The notes under the pieces were generated by a model. It saw only the letters and a list, made by a program, of their open reading frames with translations, was not told the origin of the DNA and did no database searches. From JBHHYN01 sp046757565 (GTDB lineage Bacteria; Pseudomonadota; Gammaproteobacteria; Eutrophobiales; Eutrophobiaceae): 32,896 nucleotides of DNA. The stretch is taken from NCBI GenBank assembly GCA_046757565.1, contig JBHHYN010000021.1:1-32896 (forward strand), given 5' to 3'. Every line of letters begins with the position of its first letter. Within the stretch, counting starts at the first letter, position 1. Below, one piece after another: positions 7,752 to 15,227 of this stretch. A program made the translations under genes and the position numbers.

Positions 7752-8687
7752 TCAGAAGTTGTTGTTTTCCGGCCAACCGGGTTTTACCCCCGGCCCGGGT
7801 TTGCCGGCGCCACGGGCGGGGGAATGGGGCAGGGCAAAGCCCTGATCATAACCTGCCCGGGCAACGATGATAAATTTTACCCACCATCCTGACAGCAGCA
7901 TACACAGCCCTGCCACTACGAGAGGGACGGTTATGAACTCATTAAGCAACCATGGTGTGAATAACAGTAATACAGGCAATAGATTGCCAAACATCAGGTA
8001 AGGTCTGTTTACTTGACGTAACTGTTCAATAGTGGCGACAGGGCTATTCTCTTTTAAGGCGCTATAATAACGCTGCCAGGTAATCACGCGGGCGACGAGC
8101 AGAATCCACGCCGTCACTAATAGATCGGGTGATGAAATCTCTTTAGCCAGGGATGAGAGTTGAATTTCAGGGGATAAAAAGTAACGCTGAAGGGGCGGGA
8201 TGAAAGGTCCGGACAGCAGTATGATGCCGGCGCCCTCAACCAGCGCCATCGTTATTATCAATGGCACTACCTCGTCAATACGCCAGGCCGGGATACCACG
8301 GCAATCCTTGAGGATATAGGCCTGGCAATAGAGATAGCCAAAGGCAAACAGGGCGGACAACAGCAGCAATGCCGGTGAATGGAACCAGAATGCCGCCAGT
8401 CCTGAAGGTAGCAGTAACACAGCCACATAGGCTTCACGGGCCATCCATGAGGTGAACGGGTTACGAAACACATAGAGGGCGCGCAACGGGCGCCCAATCT
8501 TCATCAACACGGAGAACAGGCCTGCCATGATGAACACGCATGAAAGCAGGACGGTGAAGTAGCTATCGATACCCATGAGTGCAAGCAGTGCGGCCAGGAT
8601 CATAATGCCGCTGCCGGTGCCTCCGCCTACCCAGTTGCCTACCGCCCGCCAGTCCCAATGGGTTTGCCGTACCGGGCTGACACTCAT
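7752..8687 (-). CDS. padD: PadD, NrfD/DmsC-like membrane anchor of phenylacetyl-CoA oxidoreductase
   Basis: A 311-residue integral membrane protein with about eight hydrophobic segments, of the NrfD/PsrC/DmsC type that anchors molybdoenzymes and passes electrons to quinone. The GKIGRP-like block (MKIGRPLRALYVFRNPFTSWM, near residue 65) is typical. The C-terminus is Pro/Gly-rich. The ATG at 8687 overlaps the padC stop as ATGA, so translation is coupled; the longer frame from 8702 would need a TTG start. Thauera PadD is reported as a smaller protein, so the length match is imperfect. The position directly after padB and padC makes the assignment likely. Confidence 0.82.
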   Translation of the reverse strand: MSVSPVRQTHWDWRAVGNWVGGGTGSGIMILAALLALMGIDSYFTVLLSCVFIMAGLFSVLMKIGRPLRALYVFRNPFTSWMAREAYVAVLLLPSGLAAFWFHSPALLLLSALFAFGYLYCQAYILKDCRGIPAWRIDEVVPLIITMALVEGAGIILLSGPFIPPLQRYFLSPEIQLSSLAKEISSPDLLVTAWILLVARVITWQRYYSALKENSPVATIEQLRQVNRPYLMFGNLLPVLLLFTPWLLNEFITVPLVVAGLCMLLSGWWVKFIIVARAGYDQGFALPHSPARGAGKPGPGVKPGWPENNNF

Positions 8688-9334
8688 TTTTCGTGGTCCC
8701 AAAGGTAATACATATTGGGACCCGCTTCGAGTTCTTCATGCATGCGAAAATATTTTCGCTCTTCCAACAGCTGTGACACGTTGCTGTTTTCATCTTCCAG
8801 ATCGCCGAAGATCAGGGCATCGCCGATACAGGAATTGACGCAGGCAGGGGTGGCATCAGGATCGATACCCGGGGTTAAACCTTTCTCTTTACCGTAGTCG
8901 ATGCGGTCGCTACAGAAGGTACATTTTTGCGCAACGCCGTTACGCTCCGGTTGTGCCCGCGCCTGCTCATTGGGCATGGCGTTCTTTCCATAGGCGTTGA
9001 GTTCATTCCTGAGCATGTCACGGGCCTGGTAGGGACAGGCCATGATGCAGTATGAGCAACCGATGCAGAGGTCGTAATCGATGGAGACAATGCCGTCATC
9101 ACGTTTTCGGGTGGCGCTGGTCGGGCAGACTTTCACGCACGGGGCATCGCTGCAATGCATGCACCCCACCGGCAGGAATGTCCGGCGCACTTCGGGATAT
9201 TCCCCGACCTCTATGTCCAGCACCTTACGCCACTGCACGCCCGGCGCCGTGGCATTGGTATGCTTGCAGGCGGCCGTACAGGTTTGGCAGCCCACGCAAC
9301 GGTCGATGTCAACTACCATCGCGTAGCGCGCCAT
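8684..9334 (-). CDS. padC: PadC, four-cluster 4Fe-4S electron-transfer subunit
   Basis: A 216-residue DmsB/PhsB-like ferredoxin subunit with 16 cysteines for four 4Fe-4S clusters. Groups include C13-x2-C16-x2-C19-x3-C23, C58-x2-C61-x4-C66-x3-C70 and C90-x2-C93-x2-C96-x3-C100, with the remainder at about 136-166. It would relay electrons from the molybdopterin subunit PadB to the membrane anchor PadD. There is no signal peptide, which fits a cytoplasm-facing complex. It starts 3 bp after the padB stop and overlaps padD by 4 bp, so the three subunits are probably made together. Confidence 0.9.
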   Translation of the reverse strand: MARYAMVVDIDRCVGCQTCTAACKHTNATAPGVQWRKVLDIEVGEYPEVRRTFLPVGCMHCSDAPCVKVCPTSATRKRDDGIVSIDYDLCIGCSYCIMACPYQARDMLRNELNAYGKNAMPNEQARAQPERNGVAQKCTFCSDRIDYGKEKGLTPGIDPDATPACVNSCIGDALIFGDLEDENSNVSQLLEERKYFRMHEELEAGPNMYYLWDHEK

Positions 9335-9337
9335 CTC

Positions 9338-12067
9338 TCAGTGCTCCAGTTTTTTGATAGTGACGCGGGTCAGGTCAGCGCCGGAACCCGTTGCATCGGT
9401 CAGGTCCAGTAACGTCGGCACCAATGGGTTCATACTGCCCATCGCCAGATCCTTGGCCAGTGGTGTCGCCCATTGGTCAAACTGCCCTACCAGCAGCAGC
9501 GTATCGGGGCGGATACCCTGGCGTGTCACGAGCACCCCTTTGGTGGCGCTTAACGGTGAACGGATCTCCACCCGGTCCCCATCCTTGAGACCCATCTCCC
9601 GGGCGCGTTTTGTGTTGATCACCAGGCCGCCGTGGACCTTGATGTTTGTCGAGACCTCCCGGATTATCTGAATACCGGCATTACTGCCCCATAAAGTCGG
9701 CATGGTGCGGGAGGTGACCAGCCAGAACGGGTAGTCGCCGATGCATACATTGAAGTTCTCTTCCAGGGCCTGTTCCCACATGCCGGGGAAGTCCTTCCAG
9801 GGCGGCAGTGGCTCATATTCCTGTAACTGTTTGTCCCACCAGTGAATGTCATGTTCATGCAGGCGCCGGCCCAACTCCCTGCCGATACGTGTGAGCCGCT
9901 CCTGATAAGGCAATTCGTAACGCAGTCCCATCTCCTCGATGGTCGGGGTGAGATACCACTTGAAGCGGGGATAAGGTTTCACCCGGTAGCCGTGTTCCCG
10001 GTAATAATCCAGTCCCTGGGTCTCTTTACCGTCGGTGATCTCGGCACTGGCGGCGCGGCAGCAGGCTTCCCAGATCTCTTCCACGCCGTGCGCTTCCGCC
10101 GGGTCGAGGGAAAAGTCATAATGCTCCCCGGACAGGGGAACAACGGCAGCACCCCGGTTGATTGCCTGGTTATATTGCTCAAGTAATCCGGTCCGGCGTG
10201 CCAATTCCGTAGCGATCCAGGTAAAGTCCTGCGATTCCCCCTGTGCCTCGACCACCGGTTGGCGCAAGGCAAAACCCTCATTCTCCCAGAATTGTTCGAC
10301 GAATTTGCTCCGGCCCACGCGGATCAACTGTAACCCTTCCAGGTCGGTGCGGTCCGGCAGCAGGATGTCCGCCATGTGGTTGGTTTCGTCATTGGTGTAG
10401 GCGAAACTTACGATAAAGGGGAAACGGGCGATGGTTTTCGTTATCCGCTTTGAATCCCAGAATGAGATGGCCGGGTTGGTCCGGTAAACGAACCAGAGAT
10501 CCGGCAGGGTTGCCTCGGGCAGATGTTCCAGGTTCTTGTCCTGCATCATCCAGGCGAGGTGGGTGGGACCCAACGCCTGGCTCCAGGGTGAGTTGGCCAC
10601 CAGCGGCACCAGGGTACGGTAGGCATGGCGCGCCCCGGAGTGCTCGACCCACTCCTCCTTGCTGGTCGGATTCATTGGGTACTCCATAAATCCATCCAGT
10701 GACGGTTTGATACTCAGGTGCCGGTCAAAAGCGGGCCGGTTCAAACGGACCGCAGTCCCGATGGTTCCGCCCGGCACCTCCAGTCCTCCCACCAGGCAGG
10801 CGAGCAGGGTGCGCGCCCAGCAGCAGTCATAGGCACCCCAGCCGTTGTTGACCGTCTTCCCCAGCACCACCGCTACCGGCCGGAAGGGCAGGGTATGGCC
10901 ATCGATGTTGATGGTTTCACCGATCCTGGCATGGTCGATAAATTCCGTCGCAATACGGCGGATGCAATCAGGGTCCACGTCACAAATGCGCCCCGCCCAC
11001 TCCGGGCTGTACGGGGCCATGTGCTCAAGCAGCAGTTGAAAGGAGGGCGCCACTTCAACATTGTTGTGCTGCCACTGGTCTGTATCGGGCCCCAGCTCCA
11101 GCCCACTCAGGGTGAAGTGTCCCTCCAGGGCGGGGTCCTTATCCTCCGTATCAAAAGGAACGGCCTGCTCCCGCTTCAGATCGTAGATTAGGGGCTTTTG
11201 CGTCTCCGGGTCCCGGAGGAAGTAACCGTTGGGGGCGACCAGATAGGGCGAGTTGGTGCGCGCCTTGAGAAACGGAATATCCAGTCTCTCCCGGTGCCGG
11301 TGCAACAACTCGTGGATCAGGGCAAACATAAATGCCGGATCAGTCTTGGGCCGTATCGGCACCCATTCGGCGGAACAGGCGCCGGTGACTGACAGGTGGG
11401 GTTCTATCTGGATCCGTTTAATGCCGCGATTGCGCGCATCCGCGTGGCGTTTTACACCACAGACACCACCCGAGGCCTCCGCATTGAAGCCAAATGAGAG
11501 AATGTAATCGCAACTCGGGGTATCGGATACGACGATGAAGGAGCGATGCCAGAATTCGCCATACAGGTGTTCCGAATGATCGCACTTGACGCCCTGGCCA
11601 CTACCGAAACTGAAATCGATGGGCCGAATGGCGGAGAGAAAGGCGGGGAACGTACCCATGTAATAGGTGGGTGTGCCGCCCCCGCCAAAACTGGCGGCGA
11701 TCCTGGGAAAGCCGGACTCATCAGTACGGCCCCTGGCATCGATTTCCCTGATTTTCCCGGCAATCGTATCCAGCGCCTCGTCCCAGCTGATGGGCACGAA
11801 CTTCGGGTCCTGATCGCGGCCCTTTTCAGGGTTGGTTCGTTTCATCGGGGTGAGGATGCGGTGCGGGTTATAGACTTTCTGGATCAGCCCATAGGCCTTG
11901 ACGCATATTTTGCCCGCGGACGGGGTGTCCCCGGCAGAATCGAAATTGGGCTGTATCTCCGTAGCGATGCCGTTATCGACCTTGACGTGAAGCAGATCGG
12001 GCCCGGCGACACACTGGTAACAATAGGTCGCTACCTTTTCAGTCTTCTTCTCAACCTTTGTATCCAT
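9338..12067 (-). CDS. padB: PadB, molybdopterin catalytic subunit of phenylacetyl-CoA:acceptor oxidoreductase
   Basis: A 909-residue member of the DMSO-reductase family. With PadC and PadD it oxidises phenylacetyl-CoA to phenylglyoxylate, with quinone as acceptor. Family marks: an N-terminal Fe-S motif, YNPHRILTPMKR, FGSGQGVKCDHSEH, and a C-terminal molybdopterin dinucleotide-binding domain (LVTSRTMPTLWG..., then MGLKDGDRVEIRSP). No Tat signal is present, so it is probably cytoplasmic. The start at ATG 12067 removes 36 upstream residues that lack homology-like content. The usual CxxCxxxC is C16-Y-Q-C19-V-A-G-P23 with C55, so one cluster ligand appears replaced by Pro. The specific substrate is inferred from linkage to the ligase. 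Confidence 0.87.
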   Translation of the reverse strand: MDTKVEKKTEKVATYCYQCVAGPDLLHVKVDNGIATEIQPNFDSAGDTPSAGKICVKAYGLIQKVYNPHRILTPMKRTNPEKGRDQDPKFVPISWDEALDTIAGKIREIDARGRTDESGFPRIAASFGGGGTPTYYMGTFPAFLSAIRPIDFSFGSGQGVKCDHSEHLYGEFWHRSFIVVSDTPSCDYILSFGFNAEASGGVCGVKRHADARNRGIKRIQIEPHLSVTGACSAEWVPIRPKTDPAFMFALIHELLHRHRERLDIPFLKARTNSPYLVAPNGYFLRDPETQKPLIYDLKREQAVPFDTEDKDPALEGHFTLSGLELGPDTDQWQHNNVEVAPSFQLLLEHMAPYSPEWAGRICDVDPDCIRRIATEFIDHARIGETINIDGHTLPFRPVAVVLGKTVNNGWGAYDCCWARTLLACLVGGLEVPGGTIGTAVRLNRPAFDRHLSIKPSLDGFMEYPMNPTSKEEWVEHSGARHAYRTLVPLVANSPWSQALGPTHLAWMMQDKNLEHLPEATLPDLWFVYRTNPAISFWDSKRITKTIARFPFIVSFAYTNDETNHMADILLPDRTDLEGLQLIRVGRSKFVEQFWENEGFALRQPVVEAQGESQDFTWIATELARRTGLLEQYNQAINRGAAVVPLSGEHYDFSLDPAEAHGVEEIWEACCRAASAEITDGKETQGLDYYREHGYRVKPYPRFKWYLTPTIEEMGLRYELPYQERLTRIGRELGRRLHEHDIHWWDKQLQEYEPLPPWKDFPGMWEQALEENFNVCIGDYPFWLVTSRTMPTLWGSNAGIQIIREVSTNIKVHGGLVINTKRAREMGLKDGDRVEIRSPLSATKGVLVTRQGIRPDTLLLVGQFDQWATPLAKDLAMGSMNPLVPTLLDLTDATGSGADLTRVTIKKLEH

Positions 12068-12068
12068 A

Positions 12069-12473
12069 TCAGCTTGCAGCGTTTTCTGACTTGGTCCTGA
12101 TTCGTTGCGCCGTGGTCTCCCTGTCCACAACAAAGCGCTGATGTTCACCCCTGGCCACCATATCCAGGGCATCACGGCACTCTACTGCCAGAGATACCTT
12201 TCGTCCATCAACATTCTGGATGATCACGCTGATATCCACCCACATACCGAGCGGCGTGGCAGCCATGTGATCAATAGCGATATGGATGCCGACCGAATCT
12301 TCGTCTTCGTGCAGATGCTCGAGTATAAGTTCCCTGCTGATGTTTTCTATATCGCGTACCAGCTCGGGAGTGGCGTAAACCCGGCAATCATCACCCATAA
12401 AGCCGATTGTGCGTTGTTGGTTGACTTCAACCCTTGCTGTTTTGCTTAGTCCTTTTATCAGCGTATCTTTCAT
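12069..12473 (-). CDS. Hotdog-fold thioesterase (FlK-like) leading the pad operon
   Basis: A 134-residue hotdog protein resembling the fluoroacetyl-CoA thioesterase (FlK) family: GDDCRVYATPELVRDIENISRELILEHLHEDEDSVGIHIAIDHMAATPLGMWVDISV, followed by an EC-x-DALD-x-VARGEHQRFVVDRE tail. The E-x-S-x-G-I/V-x-I-x-x-DH-x-AATP-x-G stretch at about residues 60-80 is the family core. The stop is one base before padB's ATG, so it is clearly in the operon. It might hydrolyse phenylglyoxylyl-CoA made by PadB, or recycle CoA from dead-end aryl-CoA. Either role is inference. Confidence 0.78.
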   Translation of the reverse strand: MKDTLIKGLSKTARVEVNQQRTIGFMGDDCRVYATPELVRDIENISRELILEHLHEDEDSVGIHIAIDHMAATPLGMWVDISVIIQNVDGRKVSLAVECRDALDMVARGEHQRFVVDRETTAQRIRTKSENAAS

Positions 12474-12540
12474 CTCATGCCGTTCTTTATGTGAATAGCG
12501 AACAGGGAATAAACATTAATATTTTGAGATAGGTTCTAAT

Positions 12541-12783
12541 ATCACTGCTGTCCCGTTAATGTTACATTATCATGCTGGATCCCGTATCAAGTACGGGGCA
12601 GGCTTGATAGCGCATCCTGCAAACTATTGAAGATACTGGATTCCGGATATGTGCTTTGCACTTTCCGGAATGACGGGATTGGATTTGCCATCTCATGTGT
12701 CGAATTATTAATACAAACCATAAAAATGGGCGTATTCAATACATTTTGCAACATTACTGTTAACTTAACGAAACAGTAGTGAT
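12541..12783. mobile_element. MITE-like element with imperfect terminal inverted repeats
   Basis: The left end at 12541-12559 (ATCACTGCTGTCCCGTTAA) and the reverse complement of the right end at 12765-12783 differ at 3 of 19 positions. The right end extends into sequence shared with window positions 1-57. The 243-bp interior has no gene but contains two palindromes, near 12580-12602 and 12638-12675 (TGGATTCCGG...CCGGAATGACG type). TAAT occurs beside both ends and might be a target duplication, but it is too short to trust. It sits between the pad operon promoter and the end of the aau operon. Confidence 0.6.
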
Positions 12784-12806
12784 TTAATATCGTTATGTGA
12801 ATGATT

Positions 12807-13100
12807 TCAAAGTTCACTGAAGTAGGTGGCGATATTTTCGAAATCTTCATCATTTAATCCTTTCAACATGCCGGACATAACCGGATCAGTACGCGTGCCG
12901 TCACGGAATGCCTTCATCTGGTTGACCAGGTATCCTTTTTTCTGGCCGGCCAGGTTCGGCCACTCATTATTGGCGCTGATCCCTTTAAAACCATGACAGG
13001 CGATACAGGTCATGGTTTTGTTTTTGCCGGCCACAGGATCACCGGCGTTGACGGCACCTGCGACAGACAGGCATATAAAGGTAATGATAAATTTGTGCAT
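12807..13100 (-). CDS. Small periplasmic cytochrome c (monoheme, c553/c4-like)
   Basis: A 97-residue protein with a signal peptide ending near AGAVNA-GDP and one heme site, C32-I-A-C35-H36. PNLAGQKKGYL and PVMSGM (the likely Met axial ligand), then a YFSEL end, are those of class I cytochromes c553/c4. A TTG at 13106 could start it two residues earlier, but ATG 13100 is favoured. It is the last gene of the amine dehydrogenase operon, 19 bp or so after the preceding cytochrome gene. It likely accepts or relays electrons from that enzyme toward the respiratory chain. Confidence 0.87.
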   Translation of the reverse strand: MHKFIITFICLSVAGAVNAGDPVAGKNKTMTCIACHGFKGISANNEWPNLAGQKKGYLVNQMKAFRDGTRTDPVMSGMLKGLNDEDFENIATYFSEL

Positions 13101-13125
13101 GTTCAACTAACGATTGCCGTGCAAT

Positions 13126-13566
13126 CTAGTGAGTGAGTTCGTGCTTGATCTTCTCGATAAGGGCATCTCGATGGTCATTGACATTTAATAACGGATCTTT
13201 TCGCAGCCTGCCGACTTCTCTGGCGGTATAGGGTTCAAAATTTTCGGGGGCACTGGCGCCGCCGAGTGTTATAATTATCCAGTTCAGTAATTCAGCAAGC
13301 TCCGCATCACCGATAGCGGCATTCGCCGCCCCGGGCACCCGAACAAGAAACTCCCGGCCACCTTCTACCTCCAGAAAACGACCGATAAATCCCTTAATCT
13401 CCGGCACTCTACCCTGCACGCCTTCCCCACCAGGGAGATGACAACCCTGGCAGAACATCATGTAGTTGTAGCGGGCGCGTTGTGCATCGAATCCCTGCCC
13501 ATAGACATTGAGTGAAAACAGCAGACAGGTAAGAAGAAGAGCAGGCAGGCAACTATTTCTGATCAA
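13126..13566 (-). CDS. Monoheme cytochrome c of the aromatic amine dehydrogenase operon
   Basis: A 146-residue protein with a signal peptide (about residues 1-24) and one heme motif, C39-Q-G-C42-H43, in YMMFCQGCHLPGGEG. A second half, residues 70-110, holds VRVPGAANAAIGDAELAELLNWII. It overlaps the 3' end of aauA by 14 bp. It must start at TTG 13566, because an in-frame stop precedes it by one codon and the signal peptide would otherwise be lost. That TTG has GGAG six bases upstream. A small cytochrome gene at this place (orf2) is known from the Alcaligenes aau cluster; it is probably the direct electron acceptor. Confidence 0.85.
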   Translation of the reverse strand: MIRNSCLPALLLTCLLFSLNVYGQGFDAQRARYNYMMFCQGCHLPGGEGVQGRVPEIKGFIGRFLEVEGGREFLVRVPGAANAAIGDAELAELLNWIIITLGGASAPENFEPYTAREVGRLRKDPLLNVNDHRDALIEKIKHELTH

Positions 13567-14071
13567 TTGCTACTCCGATGACGAGGGCCGTGGAACAGTG
13601 ATATATGGTGCTCCGGGTCCCCAGACACCAATCGATGTCATTGGCTTTATCCGGCCGGTAGACAGGGCGGTCCCCTTCTTCACGGTTACACATACAGGCG
13701 CCACAGGATGATTTGCCACAGCAGTCATTGTAGGAAACCACATAGTTGCGTCCATCGACGGGATTGCGGCAGGTGCCAATCCAGGTGATGGGCGACATTT
13801 CAGTACCGGGGGGACAGGTATTCACGCTCCCTCCACAACAGCTGCACAGGAAGCCGTCTATGGCGCAGTAACGCCAGTAATCACAACTGGTGGGATCGCC
13901 AATGTCCTGAAGGGCGCCCTCATTGGGTTGCGTGGCCCGTGCGACCGGCAGTAACGGGATCGAAGCTGAACCGACCAGCAGTGCACCAAGGCCTTTCAGC
14001 AAACCCCTCCGGGAACTTCTCTGTGCTATTTTTCGTGCAGATTGCTCTGCCAGCCTGTCCAGCCACTTCAT
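13553..14071 (-). CDS. aauA: Aromatic amine dehydrogenase light chain (TTQ subunit)
   Basis: A 172-residue precursor with a Tat signal (SSRRGLLKG, residues 19-27) and a mature Cys-rich domain. Trp97 (SPITWIGTC) and Trp148 (NDIDWC) match the two tryptophans cross-linked into tryptophan tryptophylquinone. Asp116 in SYNDCC matches the catalytic Asp. There are 14 cysteines, against the 12 of Paracoccus methylamine dehydrogenase. The CSCCGG and CGKSSCGAC spacings agree with my memory of aromatic amine dehydrogenase. It would deaminate primary aromatic amines to aldehydes in the periplasm. The substrate is inferred from family and neighbours. Confidence 0.9.
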   Translation of the reverse strand: MKWLDRLAEQSARKIAQRSSRRGLLKGLGALLVGSASIPLLPVARATQPNEGALQDIGDPTSCDYWRYCAIDGFLCSCCGGSVNTCPPGTEMSPITWIGTCRNPVDGRNYVVSYNDCCGKSSCGACMCNREEGDRPVYRPDKANDIDWCLGTRSTIYHCSTALVIGVAIDQK

Positions 14072-14073
14072 GA

Positions 14074-14694
14074 TTATCCGGCCTCTTTGGGTTGCTTTTT
14101 CAGTTGATGCCGTTGTACATAATCCTGTATGGAGGCCACCTTGCGTTCCTTGGCTTCAAACAGGCTATCCAGATGTTCACGCGAGTTGATAATGCCAAGC
14201 GAGGCGATGGTTCCGGTTTCATCAATCAAGACGGCATAGGGTAATTTGGAGACCCCGTACGTCATCCCCGGTAATTCGGAGACGATATAGGGGAAGCGTT
14301 GCAGGCCGTGATTGGAGATAAATTTGTTATGGTCCTGCTCCTCGCCGTCGCTGACCAGGATCACATCCAGCCACCCGGCCTCCGCTTTTGCCGCCGACTT
14401 CAGTGTTGGTAACAGCGTCTTGCAGACCGGGCAGTCCGGCGAAAGAAAAAACAACAGTTTCGAACGATGATCTTCGGGTTTGCCGCCGACGACATCCACA
14501 TCCCCGTTCAGGGGCTTTACGGACACGGGCGGCGCATCGGATCCTGCCTGCAGTTTCCGGTTCACAGCCAGCGCGCCGGCCGGCGCCACCCGTTCATACA
14601 GGATCCCTATCTGCCGGGCCAGGGCGTAGATAATGCAGGCCATCAACATAATAACGACCCATAACAACAGGTTTGATATGACAAGCAGTTCCAT
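14074..14694 (-). CDS. mauD: MauD-like thiol-disulfide oxidoreductase
   Basis: A 206-residue membrane-anchored thioredoxin-like protein. One N-terminal transmembrane segment (residues 3-28) is followed by a periplasmic thioredoxin fold with C88-P-V-C91. MauD is required to form or isomerise the many disulfides of the TTQ light chain. The start is ATG 14694, which overlaps the mauE stop as TGATG; TTG 14697 is less likely. aauA begins 2 bp downstream, so the maturation factor and its client are translated in tandem. Confidence 0.9.
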   Translation of the reverse strand: MELLVISNLLLWVVIMLMACIIYALARQIGILYERVAPAGALAVNRKLQAGSDAPPVSVKPLNGDVDVVGGKPEDHRSKLLFFLSPDCPVCKTLLPTLKSAAKAEAGWLDVILVSDGEEQDHNKFISNHGLQRFPYIVSELPGMTYGVSKLPYAVLIDETGTIASLGIINSREHLDSLFEAKERKVASIQDYVQRHQLKKQPKEAG

Positions 14695-15227
14695 CAACGG
14701 CGCCTCAACAGTAATAGTTTTTCTTCATTGGTGAGCAGTTGTTCAAAAGAGACATACGTGAGCATGGCCACCAGGCTTGCGATCCCGATAACCATATAGT
14801 CTGAAAATTCCAGCATCCGGTCCGATACCGGTTGAGTGAGCAGAAATGCAACGGCTGCCAAAACGGCATTGCGGAACAGTAACCAGGGATTCAACCTCTG
14901 TTTGTTGAGTGGTCCCGAACAACCGCAATCCATATTGAGTCCCCGCAATAAACTCAGCGCTATCAGTAGAAAATAAAAAATCAACAGGGTCATTGCCACC
15001 CAGGCAGCGGCTTGTCTTAGGGCAGGCAACAGGATGAATAGTCCCGCTGCAACCTCCACGAGTCCCAGGAATATTTGTGCAGCGACAGCGAGTGATTCCG
15101 GAACAGCAATATACTTCCGAATCAATACACGGTAATAGTCAGGCGCGCTCAGTTTATGCCAGCCGGCGCTGACGAACAGCAGGGACGTTAACAGGGTGGC
15201 GATCCAGGTCAGTACCGGGTCCATCAT
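14694..15227 (-). CDS. mauE: MauE-like membrane protein for TTQ light-chain maturation
   Basis: A 177-residue DoxX/MauE-family protein with four to five membrane helices and the characteristic DCGCSG motif (C101, C103) after LSLLRGLNM. MauE works with MauD in light-chain disulfide formation and export; its absence abolishes the light chain in Paracoccus. It overlaps the heavy-chain gene by ATGA, showing translational coupling. The order heavy chain, mauE, mauD, light chain is that of known mau and aau clusters. Confidence 0.9.
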   Translation of the reverse strand: MMDPVLTWIATLLTSLLFVSAGWHKLSAPDYYRVLIRKYIAVPESLAVAAQIFLGLVEVAAGLFILLPALRQAAAWVAMTLLIFYFLLIALSLLRGLNMDCGCSGPLNKQRLNPWLLFRNAVLAAVAFLLTQPVSDRMLEFSDYMVIGIASLVAMLTYVSFEQLLTNEEKLLLLRRR

